Shown in pieces: positions 1 through 11,200 of a DNA stretch of 64,000 nt. Position 1 is the stretch's first letter. Every line of letters begins with the position of its first letter. The position numbers and the translations under genes are program-made. A model generated the notes under the pieces. It was given only the letters and a program-made list of their open reading frames with translations. It was not told the DNA's origin and ran no database searches. This DNA comes from Conus ventricosus. Lineage: Eukaryota; Mollusca; Gastropoda; Neogastropoda; Conidae. Location of the stretch: assembly GCA_018398815.1 (NCBI GenBank), contig CM031610.1, positions 32,523,441 through 32,587,440 of the forward strand. Reading direction: 5' to 3'.

Positions 1-41
1 TCATTCCCCTCGGACACTGGGTTTATTTCGGCGATAGAGGA

Positions 42-690
42 GTGCTCAATCCCAGGCACTCTCTCAACCGGGTCCCCATCTCCCTCCTAACCCAACCACT
101 GGAACTGTACACAGACGCCCCAACTTGGCTGGGGGGCCCACTTGGAGGACGGTCATGCCTCAGGGAGTGGGACTCACAAACTGCCCGCCTCCACATCAAC
201 ATCTTGGAGCTGGAAGCGGTCAGGCTAGCCCTTCTCCACTTCCAGCACAAGGTCGCGCACCGACTTGTTCTCCTCCTCACGGACAACACGTCGGTAGCTT
301 GTTATGTCAACAAAGGGGAGGGGGCACGCTCCATCAGCCTCTCCCTGAGAACAGAGGCCCTCCTTCGCTGGTGTCACGCGGGGGGATCACCCTCTGCCCG
401 AGACACATAGCAGGAACACGCAACATCCTGGCGGATTCCCTCAGCCGTCGAAGTCTCTACTCCACATGGAGTGGACCCTCAACAGACTAACCCTGTCTGT
501 GGTGTGGGAACATTGGTTTGTGCCCATGATCGACCTGTTTGCCCACCAGTTCAACCATCGCCTGCCCCTGTACGTCTCCCCCCGCTCCGGACCCTCAGGC
601 GTAATGCAGTCGATGCGCTCTCCCTCCCCTGGACGGGTGTACTGGCGTACGCCTTTCCCCCCTTTCCCATCCTACACAAGGTGATCAGAA
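42..690 (+). pseudogene. DIRS RNase H domain and following linker, frameshifted
   Basis: Residues typical of retroelement RNase H are visible: an early 'LYTDAP' aspartate, 'ILELEAVRLAL' with the glutamate, 'LLLTDNTSVACYVNKGEG' with the next aspartate, and 'HIAGTRNILADSLSR' with the last aspartate. The first three lie in one frame up to about 410. The last lies in a second frame up to about 490. The linker continues in a third frame from 466 ('EWTLN', 'IDLFAHQFNHRLPLYVSP'). At least two frameshifts therefore separate these blocks. The protein would have degraded the RNA strand during reverse transcription; it cannot do so here. Confidence 0.8.
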
Positions 691-979
691 AGCGAGCTGG
701 AAAACCCAGGCTGATCCTCATAACCCCGTGGTGGCCGACCCAGTCTTGGTTCCCAGACCTCAAGTCCCTCACCCACGTTCCACCTCTCCGGCTCAGCCCT
801 CGGTGGGACATGCTGAGACAACCCCGTTCGGGTCTCCCTCACTCCAATCCCAAGATGCTTCGCCTACACGCGGGCTGCTATGCCAGCCCCACTGCGAACA
901 TCTTCATCCACTCCCCACTCGGACAGGCCCCAGTCCGTCCTAGACACACTAGCCGGGGCAGGAGCCTCTCAGGACTGAG

Positions 980-1915
980 GGACTTAGCCTCGGCGTCTCG
1001 CAGAGCCAGCACCGAGTCCCTCTACAATTACCGTTGGGAGAAATGGGTAGCCTGGTGCATCAGATAACTCGGTTTCCCCAGGACTGCCCCTCCAACATCC
1101 AGATAGGCAATTTCCTCTCCCACCTATCTTCCTCCCTTAAAGCTAGTCGCTAGCTCCATTCGGGGCTACAGATCAGCTATCTGTACTACCGTTCGCCAAC
1201 TGGGCGGTCCGTCTTTGGACAATGACTTCCTGCTCAGAGAGGTCCTCTAGAGGAGTTGCTCTACGGAAGCTCAGTCCCCTAGGCGCATCCCCCTTTGGAC
1301 CTTTTTATCATCCTCAACGCCCTCAGAAAGCCCCCTTTTGAACCCATTACATCTATTCCCTTTGACCTTCTCTCTTTTAAGACCACCTTTTTCCTCGCCC
1401 TGGCCTCGCCAGAAGAACGAAGTGAGATCCACGCCCTCAGCATGATCCCAGAGATATCGCCTTCCACAGGGACGGCTCAGTTTCCCTCAAGTTCCTACAG
1501 ATGTCTTAGCTAAGAATCAGGAACCGGCACCCCCTCTCCCCCTCGTCCTCCGCTCCCTGACGATATCTTGGGAAAGGAGAGAAAACGAGACATTAACCTT
1601 TGCCCTGCTAGGTGTCTCAGGTACTACTGGAGCGCACACGCCCCAGGCGCGCCTCCCAGAGGCGACTCCTTACTCACTCAACCCCAACAATACTAGAGAC
1701 ATCTCGCGGGAACTATCTCTAGGTGGCTCTCCAAGACGGTGAGATCTGCCTACGTTCAGGCGCACAGGATCTCCCCGTCCAATCACCCCAGGCCCACAAG
1801 GTCATAGCACTGGCCACTTCCATGGCGCTCCAGTACTCTGTCCCCGTGCGCCATCTTCTGGAGGCAGCCTACTGGCGTTCAGAAAATCCCTTCATTAACT
1901 TTACTTGAGGGATAT
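980..1915 (+). pseudogene. DIRS tyrosine recombinase, broken
   Basis: The core-binding part appears as 'ASRRASTESLYNYRWEKWVAWC' near 990-1,060. The catalytic part appears in pieces: 'FKTTFFLALASPEERSEIHAL' (1,370-1,440), a 'CPARCLRYYWSAH' stretch (about 1,600-1,632), an 'HPRPTR' box (about 1,785-1,800) and 'AYWRSENPFINF' (about 1,868-1,905). The expected catalytic tyrosine block sits one base out of frame just after this last piece. Stops and frameshifts occur throughout. The enzyme normally integrates a circular DNA copy without target duplication. This reading rests on motif order and spacing. Confidence 0.7.
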
Positions 1916-2069
1916 CCGCATGACCAGAGCTGATGGTTTCTAAAGGGATCTCCTTTGTGCGGCCAATGCAGCCATAATCGGCCAACCCAAGAACCACTAG
2001 GGCGCTCACCCCCTCCAATTCCTTTAAATTCTGCATGGTGAGACATGGTACAGTATATGACGCCAAAAA

Positions 2070-2370
2070 GGGAGTTTGTGTTATACCCCGTTTGGCTAAT
2101 ATACTTACCATGTCAACTCTAATGCCCTCCCTACCTTCCCCTCTAGCGCCAAGGTTCTCGGGTTACCTTGCACACAGCCTCGCTGAATAAGGTAGAGGAA
2201 GTTGACACCGGCTTCTTCCGAGGCGGAAGTGGGGTGACGTCACGTGACTGTCTTATGACTGCATTGGCCATGGAAAAATTCGGCCTGACAGAGCTGGCTA
2301 ACTGCCGTTGAATGCTATGGTCTGACATGGTAAGTATATTAGCCAAACAGGGAGTATAACACAAACTCCC
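2070..2370. repeat. DIRS terminal inverted repeat, 46/48-bp arms
   Basis: The arm at 2,070-2,115 and the reverse complement of 2,323-2,370 match almost base for base, apart from one substitution and a 2-bp length difference in the middle. A 207-bp CpG-rich spacer separates them. Inverted repeats at the 3' end are a known DIRS trait tied to its circular intermediate. The right arm ends exactly where the minisatellite begins, so it probably marks the element boundary. Confidence 0.8.
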
Positions 2371-2639
2371 CATGTTTGTGTACCATCAGGAGTGTTCTTC
2401 TTCATCACCACTTACAGACTTTTGTTCATCACTGCCAGTCTTTTTGTTTGTCAGTAGGAATCTTTACATTATTCATCACAAGGAGTCCTTTCATTTACCA
2501 TCACCTGGATCCTGTTTGTTTGTCATCAATAGTAGTCTTTTTGTTTATCACCACTATAAGCCTTCTTTTCAATCATCCCAAGACGTCTTTTTGTTCGTCA
2601 TCACCAGCAGTCACTTTGTTCATCATGGTCAGGCTTTTG

Positions 2640-4420
2640 TTTATCATCTCTAATAGTCACTTCGTTCATCATGATCAGGCTTTTGTTTATCATCTCTAAT
2701 AGTCACTTCGTTCATCATGATCAGGCTTTTGTTTATCATCTCTAATAGTCACTTCGTTCATCATGATGAGGCTTTTGTTTATCATCTCTAATAGTCACTT
2801 TGTTCATCATGGTCAGGCTTTTGTTCATCATCTCTAATAGTCACTTCGTTCATCATGGTCAGGCTTTTGTTCATCATCTCTAATAGTCACTTCGTTCATC
2901 ATGATCAGGCTTTTTGTTCATCTCTAATAGTCACTTCGTTCATCATGATCAGGCTTTTGTTTATCATCTCTAATAGTCACTTCGTTCATCATGATGAGGC
3001 TTTTGTTTATCATCTCTAATAGTCACTTCGTTCATCATGATGAGGCTTTTTGTTCATCTCTAATGGTCACTTCGTTCATGATGATCAGGCTTTTGACTAT
3101 CATCTCTAATAGTAAACTTCGTTCATCATGATGAGGCTTTTGTTTATCATCTCTAATAGTCACTTTGTTCATCATGGTCAGGCTTTTGTTTATCATCTCT
3201 AATAGTCACTTCGTTCATCATGGTCAGGCTTTTGGGTAATCGTGTAGTTTAGCGTACTAAACTCAGGGGCCGTTCAAATGAAAACATAGAGGGTGTTTTT
3301 ACACTAACCTCGATGCGCTGAGTCGAATGCAACCCTCAGCTAAGCTCTAAGACCACTCCTTTTGCCACGAAACTGCGAGAAATGTACGGTAGGCCTAAGT
3401 AGTATTCCCGAACTGCACGCCATTTTGACTGCTGATCACGTGGGTAAAACACGTGGTGTTTGCGTCATCAACTTCTGGGTGTTGCACGCGAACCCTACTT
3501 TCGGTTTCCAATGACAACATACTACTACCCTACTTTCTGTTTCCAATGATAACACACAGAGTGATGACGCGTTCACCCACGTGATCAGCAGTCAAAATGG
3601 CGTGCAGTTCGGGAATACTACTTAGGCCTACCGTGCATTTCTCGTAGTTTCGTGGCAAAAGGAGTGGTCTTAGAGCTTAGCTGAGGGTTGCATTCGACTC
3701 AGCGCATCGAGGTTAGTGTAAAAACACCCTCTATGTTTTCATTTGAACGGCCCCTAAGTTTAGTACGCTAAACTACACGATTACCAGGCTTTTGTTTATC
3801 ATCTCTAATAGTCACTTCGTTCATCATGATGAGGCTTTTGTTTATCATCTCTAATAGTCACTTCGTTCATCATGATGAGGCTTTTGTTTATCATCTCTAA
3901 TAGTCACTTCGTTCATCATGATGAGGCTTTTGTTTATCATCTCTAATAGTCACTTCGTTCATCATGATGAGGCTTTTGTTTATCATCTCTAATAGTCACT
4001 TCGTTCATCATGGTCAGGCTTTTGTTTATCATCTCTAATAGTCACTTCGTTCATCATGGTCAGGCTTTTGTTTATCATCTCTAATAGTCACTTCGTTCAT
4101 CATGGTCAGGCTTTTTGTTCATCTCTAATAGTCACTTCGTTCATCATGGTCAGGCTTTTGTTTATCATCTCTAATAGTCACTTCGTTCATCATGGTCAGG
4201 CTTTTGTTTATCATCTCTAATAGTCACTTTGTTCATCATGGTGAGGCTTTTGTTTATCATCTCTAATAGTCACTTCGTTCATCATGATCAGGCTTTTGTT
4301 TATCATCTCTAATAGTCACTTCGTTCATCATGGTCAGGCTTTTGTTTATCATCTCTAATAGTCACTTTGTTCATCATGATCAGGCTTTTGTTCATCTCTA
4401 ATAGTCACTTCGTTCATTTG
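2640..4420. repeat. 46-bp tandem repeat array
   Basis: Units start with 'aggcttttgtttatcat', continue through 'ctctaatagtcact' and end in 'tcgttcatcatgatc'. The period is 46 bp (for example taatagtcac at 2,651 and again at 2,697). Variants alternate tcg/ttg and gatc/gatg/ggtc. Some units are short, with 'ctttttgttcatctc'. About 25 units are present once the 551-bp insertion at 3,235-3,785 is removed. Confidence 0.9.
3235..3785. mobile_element. Foldback (MULE-like) non-autonomous DNA transposon
   Basis: The element is bounded by GGTAATCG and CGATTACC. Its left arm, 3,235-3,445, is the reverse complement of 3,575-3,785 (211 bp each) with only about three mismatches. The 9-bp sequence aggcttttg, taken from the 46-bp repeat, flanks it on both sides (3,226-3,234 and 3,786-3,794). 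The centre holds a 28-bp direct repeat (3,492-3,519 and 3,527-3,554) and no ORF. Long inverted arms with a 9-bp target duplication are typical of the Mutator superfamily; family assignment is inference. The near-identical arms point to recent insertion. Confidence 0.85.
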
Positions 4421-5099
4421 CAGGAGTGTTTTTTGTTCATCATCACTAGGTGGCTTTCATTCATGGTCACTGGGAGCCTTTTTCGTTCATCATCACTTGC
4501 AGTCTTTTTGTTCATCACTATGGGTCTTTTCGTTTATCATTAGGAGTCTTTTTCATTCATAATCAAGGACTTACAATCTTCATAACTATGAGTCTTTTTG
4601 TTGATATTCACCATTAGTCTTTTTGTTCATCACTGTAAGTGCTTTTATTCATCACACACACAGCCTTTTAGTTCATAATCAAGGACTCTTTTTGTCCATA
4701 GCTATGAGCCTTTTTGTTCATATGATAAAGAGTCTTTATGTTCAACACCACTAGGGCTCATCTTGTTCACCAACACCTGTCGTTTTGTTCATGATCGCTA
4801 GGAGTTTTTATGTGTTCACCATCATGAAAAGTCTGTTTCTTCACCATTTCTGAGACTTATTTCATTTATCACGATCAGTCTTTTTTCATCGGTCTTTTAA
4901 TTCATCATCTTTTTTGTGTGTGTTGTGTTTTTTCATTATTGTCACACATCTTTCTGTTAGGGTTTTCTTTTTGTTGTTGTTATTCATCGCTATTTATGTC
5001 TTTTTGTTCCCTTTTTTTTTTATACTTTCACTATCGGTTTTTTTTACTCATCACTATCACAACCTTTCTGTTCATCACTATTACAGTGTTTGTTACCAT

Positions 5100-5120
5100 C
5101 CCCCCCCCCCCCCCCCCCCC
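5100..5120. repeat. C21 homopolymer in intron
   Basis: In the tomosyn transcript this is a run of 21 G starting about 45 nt after the 5' splice site of exon 26. G-runs near donor sites are known intronic splicing enhancers and can form quadruplexes. An effect here is inference. The flanking 4,906-5,164 is T-rich intron with nothing else recognisable. Confidence 0.7.
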
Positions 5121-5164
5121 ATCACTATCAGTTTTGTTAACTGTATCATTATCAACTGACTTAC

Positions 5165-5289
5165 ATAGTTCTTCCCTGTCGAGAACAGAGGCCCCTCCAC
5201 CAAACAAGTGTTTGAAGAATCCTTGTTTGGGGGCCTCCGGCGTGTCACAAGGTAGAAACAAATCTCCCAGCATTTCATTCAGGTTGTCA
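5165..5289 (-). CDS. STXBP5: Tomosyn exon 26 (C-terminal tail before SNARE motif)
   Basis: The exon runs from acceptor tgtttcag to donor GTAAGT (125 nt). It encodes 'DNLNEMLGDLFLPCDTPEAP', a helical 'GFFKHLFGGG' patch and 'LDREEL'. In the family this tail follows propeller two and precedes the SNARE motif. The donor shows that at least one further coding exon exists. None is recognisable between 5,164 and 1. Confidence 0.9.
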
Positions 5290-8200
5290 CTGAAACACAG
5301 AGACAGTCAGTCACATGGGAATACAACCCTAAGGAACATCACTCTGATCTAATGTCAAGCATCAGTGATCAGCTTTTTACATCATATTTGGTCAAGGTTG
5401 TAAAGTCAACTTTTTTTTTATCATGAGATCTTTGCAAATTTCTTCCACACTTACCACAGCATACAATATGCTCTTACTGACCTCGGGTATACTGACTAAA
5501 AAAATATATAAAAAAGGCAAAACAAAACACAACACAACAAAACAAAACAAAAACACACAGACACAGAATCAACACAAGTGACAGATCACGATTATCCTCC
5601 ACATTCTGAGGAGGGTGAGCTTCCTTACTATGCCACTGAAAACACCCAACTGCTACTTTTATAATGCCCTATTTTGGGGAACAGGTCAGGCTTCTGAGAT
5701 TGAGGTAACTTTTGAAATGTCAAAACACCCATTTTCTTTTCTTCTGAATCATTCTTCCAAAGAGAAAACAAAGAATACTAACACAGTGTGTACTCTTCCA
5801 AACGGAGAGAAGCAAGACTTAGTTTTGGATGATTCAGTCTCTTACAACTCATGTCTTAGAGCCAAATTCCTTCACACTTTTTGCTCTAAAACCCGACAAT
5901 AATGTTCTTCTGTCAGTGAGGAGCCCCACGCTGACAACCCCACACTTTTCCAGCAGATTTGCAGTGTATGTGACAGGCTTTTGCTGCCTCCTGACAACCA
6001 TAGACCAGTTTTCAGGACAGTAAATTTTCCCATCCCACTCTCTACAGCACCTGATGAACATCGAACTCAGACCACTGGAGTTATGTTTTTAAGTTTTCAA
6101 GAGGGCAAATGGGCCAGCCTTTTTCTTCCCTAATGGGCCAGCTATTTGCTTCCCTATACCGTTCACTCTTCCCTCTTGATCAAGTGAACCATCATCATCA
6201 TCATCAGCCCAATATGACCCTTTCTGGTTAGCTGGGCTACAAACAACATAAATTCAACTGATTCTTTTTTCTGTCTCATCTTGTCTGCCACCTCAGTGGC
6301 ACTACACCCTTATCCACCAGAGGAAACATTGCTGCTGAATCACTTCGGTGGTGTTCAATGGTGCCTGATCTGATCCAGCTTCTGCAGGACACCACCTACT
6401 AAACCCCCAACTGACAGCAATAACTGCTTAACTACAGAGCCAACATGAATCAGTTCTCCCTCCAAAGGGCGTCACCATGTCTCCATAGACAGTCCTTATG
6501 AATCTGCCAGGTCAGACCTCCCCACGTCTATCTAACATGGTCTGCAAATATCAGTTTTCATTATGGTGGCATTAATGTGTGCATCTACATGCAAACATAT
6601 ATATGCAAAGTCTTATGTGTGTATGAGTGGGAGGAGAAAGCAGGGTTAACTTAATGTTCATGTATGTGGAACAACAGATCTGAAAAGTCATGAACAAAAA
6701 GAAATAAGATAAACAAGTAACTGAGAAGAATTTCTTTTGAGATACACATTCTACAAATATAATACATAAACATTTCTTGTTTTTAATGTCTCAAGAATTG
6801 AGACCACAGCACATAGAAATAGAGGCAAAATGCCAATTCCTTTACTTTAAAAAACAAAAAGCTATAACCACCATTAAAAATGAGCAGAAATCCTGGAAAT
6901 GCAAGCAAAATGGTTTTAAAGAGTTAAGCATCACAGCCCAGCTGACCATACAGGCCCTTTCAAGACTCTCAAACACATCCAGGAAAATAAGTCACATGCT
7001 GAAAAAGCAACAAACAACAACAAAAACCAACAATAAATGACATGGGAATGAACTGACATCCTTTCCACACAGTTAAGTCATAATAAGAGCGACAGCCATT
7101 CCTCTTCATTTATTAATCCCAGATCTAAAAAAAAAAAAAAAAAAAAGAAAGGATATTATCTAAATCGGTGCAACATAGATAACAATTGCCATTTAGGCAG
7201 ATAGACAAAACAAGAAACTAAAAAAAAAGTCATTCAAGCAGTTCACAAATATGGAAGAGAAAAAAAATGGAAGTGTCTTCAGAATGTAGAGGCACTCACG
7301 CAATGTCAGCAGAATATGTGATTTTCTGCACCTCTGTAGGTGAGCACAGGTAGAGGGCATGGCCATTGTTACTGAAGCAGAACGTGCGCACCATCCTGCA
7401 AACATAATAACACATGGAAATCTGGTTACAAAAGTTTGGATTTCACAATGTAACGAATAGTAGAGGAATATTTGTTTCATTGGAAGAGTATTCTATCTTT
7501 CTCAACCCCTCTATTTGTTCTTCATAAATACATGTGGGAATGTGTCTTTTGTCGAGATGGGTAAATAGGAGAAAAACAGCTTGCAGTGAAATGCTCCTTG
7601 GGTGTCATGGCAGAATTTTAATTTTGTTTTCACTTCTAAAAAGGTCCTTTTCAGTGACAATACCTCATTTCATTCAAAAGATGAGGAAGTTTTCATTAGA
7701 CTCCCGGTTTACCCAAATACACTTACCATGTCGAAGTCTTGCACATTATGACTAGTCTGCATACCCTGTGGCTAATGCAGAACAACCCCAACAAAGTGTC
7801 TTATGCTTCTTACCCTGCAACTATACTGGCTTCTTTTATTCCATGGCCAAACTGCTGAACATGTCAGGTTTTGGCCTCTATCCCGCCTTTCCTTTTTCAG
7901 GCTCTTCAATACTCAGTTGCTCTTTCAATGTTTTTGCATCAAACATTTTTCTGACAAAAAGTATGTACATACTTTTTCATCTGAATTTAGATCTTGAATC
8001 AGTTGATTCCTTTAACTCTTGACTTCCCATAAGAAACAGTGTGTTCTCAGTCCTCTAGCCCATAAGGATTGGCTAGAAATGAGCTAAAAATGAGTATGGT
8101 CATTAAAATAATTATATCTTTCTTGTTTGTTTTTTGTTTTTGTTTTTTTTTTTGCTGTCCCAACCTCTGCGCCACCTCAGAGGCAGTGTACCCACGCCGC

Positions 8201-11200
8201 TCATTCCGACACCCTGTCAACAGCCACAGCTCGGTCGGCCCCACCGCAGCCCCGGCACCGGAAATCCACTGGGGGCAGTCAATGTCAAGTCGTCAAGAGG
8301 CAACCCACCGGAGGAGACACTGGACTGCTGCCGAGTCACTTCGGTGGTGTTCAGTAGCGCCTGTTCTGATCTAACATACGCAGGACGCCACCTACTAAGC
8401 CCCCTACTGACGACAATAATTGCTTAGTCGCGGAGCCGGCGTGAGTGAGCTCTCCCTCCGGAGGGCGCCACCACGTCCGTCCAACGACAGCTCCCATGGA
8501 CTCGCCGATACCGGTGACCCCGACGGAACCAAACCAAGGCCACAGACGTAGAGAGGACATCGAAACTGAGGTCACCATGAGAGCAGGGCATGAAGGGCCA
8601 CAGAATTTGAGACTTTTTTTATGCTGATCGATGAGGATGAGGATGATTAAGATGATGCTACGGATTTCCATTTCGGTCTGAGACTACATGACAGGGCTGT
8701 ACTCTACGCTTCCTTTCATAATATATCCCGGCGTCAACCAGGCCCGAGAGATACAGGCACCTACAGTGTTGGTCAGGAAATTTGAGCAACACTCTCAGAA
8801 ACGCATCCATTAAGTGGATGAAACTCGACTGTGTGGTCCCAGTCTTCCCAACTGAGTCCGCAGCAAACTCAACTCTGGGTAGGAGCCGGTCGGGGCAGAA
8901 AAACCCACATGACCCTGACGGGATTCGAACCCACGACCTCCCAGCCGGGAGTCCGCGACGCTAACCACTTCACCACGGCGGCTGGTATCTTTCTTGTTTG
9001 TTGATTGACTGCTTTGAAATTTGGAAGTTTTATGGAAGTGATGTTATTTTTTATACTGAAGCGGTCAGATGTACCCCCAAAAAAATTTTGAATGTCAGTA
9101 TGGTAATTAATTACAGAATAATTAAAAAATGTCAGGTGTGTTCAATAAAGGTTGGAAAAATCAATGTGTGGTGTGTTTGTTAGTAAAACAATGCAGACAG
9201 ACAGTCACACACAATGACCATAGAAACAATACAAGTCAAAGAAAAATGTTAACTGACCTTTATGTAGTCTTGTAATGACGTAATAATAAATATACAGGTA
9301 AGAATCTAAGCACAGAAAATATTTGCACAGTTCCTTGTACAGTATTTTGCACAGTTCTGTTCACAAAGTCACAGTATAACCACAGAAATAAAAGTCACAT
9401 GTGGTCAATGTTCATGTTCTGCACACAAGGAGTAGGATGATGAGCTTCATACTGCGTAATGACAGCGTACACAGGTAAGCACAGGTGGCGAATCTTCATC
9501 TGGAATTTCCGATTGTACGTCAGACAATCACTGGTGTGAACTGAACTAACTCCAGTTCCCACACTCACGTCACTCTGCTGATCATCTCCAAGCCCTTGCG
9601 CATGCTGGTTGCACAAATCTTCGATAAATTCATCGAAAACATCGTTGTCGATATGTTGGAAAGACGCCATCTTGACCAGAAAATCTTTGAAAAAAACCTT
9701 CGTGAAAAAACTTCTTCAAAATCGCAATGTAAACAGCTAGGCTGAAAACCGCGGGCAGAAGGCGGAAGGCGAACGCTTTCCGGATGTCGTTAAACCTTCC
9801 TCTCTGCATTAGAGAGTTCTCGCTTCCATAACAACGGCTCCAAATAAGGCATGTCGGTTGTTGCGGTGTGGTGCGGTTTGGGACTGTGCGGCAGTTGCGG
9901 AACGGTGCGGTATGGGAAGTCAAGAGTTAACATATCAGTGATCTTTTTTTTAAACCTTAATATATGACACACTGTCTTTTTGTCGTTTGTAATGTTTTAA
10001 TTTTTCATTGGGTTGCAAATCATATATTAAAATAATTCTTGGCATGCATGTGTTCCCTGTTTCCCCATACCAAATATATCCGTTGTCAGCAGTGAAAGGC
10101 AAAAACTTAAGTTTAATTTGTACACATCCCCAATATGGCCCTAAAATGGACTGGGCTGTAAAAGAAGAATGACTTGACCTGCAAGAACCACATATCGCCA
10201 GAACACAAATTGTGTTTTGCACTGTGCAGGTTTTTCTAGCAGTAAGTTTGTTATGAACGTCACTGTAAAATATCTCATGTCTAACATATCTCAAATTTGA
10301 AAAAATGATTGATAAAGCTCCGGCCCCAAAACGTTGATAAATGAATCACAAGACAAAACACGATGCGTTTCAACCTCTTAGGTCTTCTTCATGCAAGATA
10401 CACAACACTCAGGACAACAAAAATGAACGAGCAATTACTTATTTTCATCCAATTTGGTGCAAGATGGGTGTTTGATTCGTTTGTCAACATTTTTGGGGCA
10501 CAGCTTTATCAATAATTTTTCAGATTTGTTTAGATTTCCGCATGCAGTCGCCTCGCTTTGCAACTTTATATATCTCAGTCCACCTTTAAGCCTTACTGTT
10601 ACAACCCTCTCCCACTTCTCCTAGTGTTCACTGGAAAACACAGGACAAGAATCACTCTGAACATGAATCCATCAATGGCTATGTACTACAAAAAATTTCT
10701 CTCCGTTCACTTACTGCATGCATTCATGTCATGCACATCGCCAAGTCACAAATCATTTGCAGCACACACATGCATAACCAGAGATGGGATTCTAATAATG
10801 TGAAAAAGGAGGAAAAAAAGTGGCGGGGGGTCCGGGGGCCGCTGAAGGCCCCCAGTGGGGTCCAGGGGCAAGGCCCCTGGTGGGGGTCAGGGGGCAAAGC
10901 CCCCTGAAGCTGAAGATTTTTTAGAATTTAACCTGCAAAAATCAGCATCTGAGACACCAAAGTATTCAAAAGTATTAATAACCTTGATCCTACAAAAAAA
11001 AGACTTTCTCACCTTCGCCATTGATCTCTGTCAGGAAATCATGAAGACCATTGACACAGGATTGGTGATTTTCCAGTTGCTAATAGTCACACAATTTTCC
11101 AGCAGTTGCAAGTCAGTTTCTCATTACTGTCCTTCACATCACCACATTTCAGCGAGCAGTTTAGTTTCTAACAGTAATAGCCATGCTTCAAAATACTTAT

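Larger units (their letters stand above)
1..2370 (+). mobile_element. DIRS-like tyrosine-recombinase retrotransposon, 3' part, decayed
   Basis: The region reads left to right as an RNase H-like domain, a linker with the typical DIRS sentence 'IDLFA...LPLYVSP...YAFPP', a tyrosine recombinase, then a non-coding end with an inverted repeat. That order is known for DIRS/DIRS1-type elements. Coding is spread over all three plus-strand frames and interrupted by stops, so this copy is dead. The reverse transcriptase would lie left of position 1. GC and CpG content are clearly higher than in the tomosyn introns. The element ends at about 2,370, where the minisatellite begins. I infer the family from motif order; the exact clade is not resolved. 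Confidence 0.8.
2376..4905. repeat. Minisatellite region built on a ~23-bp ancestral unit
   Basis: Both flanks (2,376-2,640 and 4,420-4,905) hold loose repeats of a motif like 'agtctttttgttcatcatcact'. The centre is a homogeneous 46-bp array, and each 46-bp unit looks like two diverged 22-24 bp units. This suggests an old array whose centre was later re-amplified as dimers. It lies in the intron or flank downstream of the last visible tomosyn exon. Confidence 0.85.

Noticed and set aside
2640..4420. Regular 46-bp direct repeats resembling a CRISPR array
   Set aside because: Repeats are directly adjacent with no unique spacers, and the DNA is eukaryotic.
1..5164. The missing SNARE-motif exon of tomosyn
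   Set aside because: I looked on the minus strand for the conserved basic, Gln/Arg-zero-layer helix and its aromatic end and found only transposon and minisatellite DNA.
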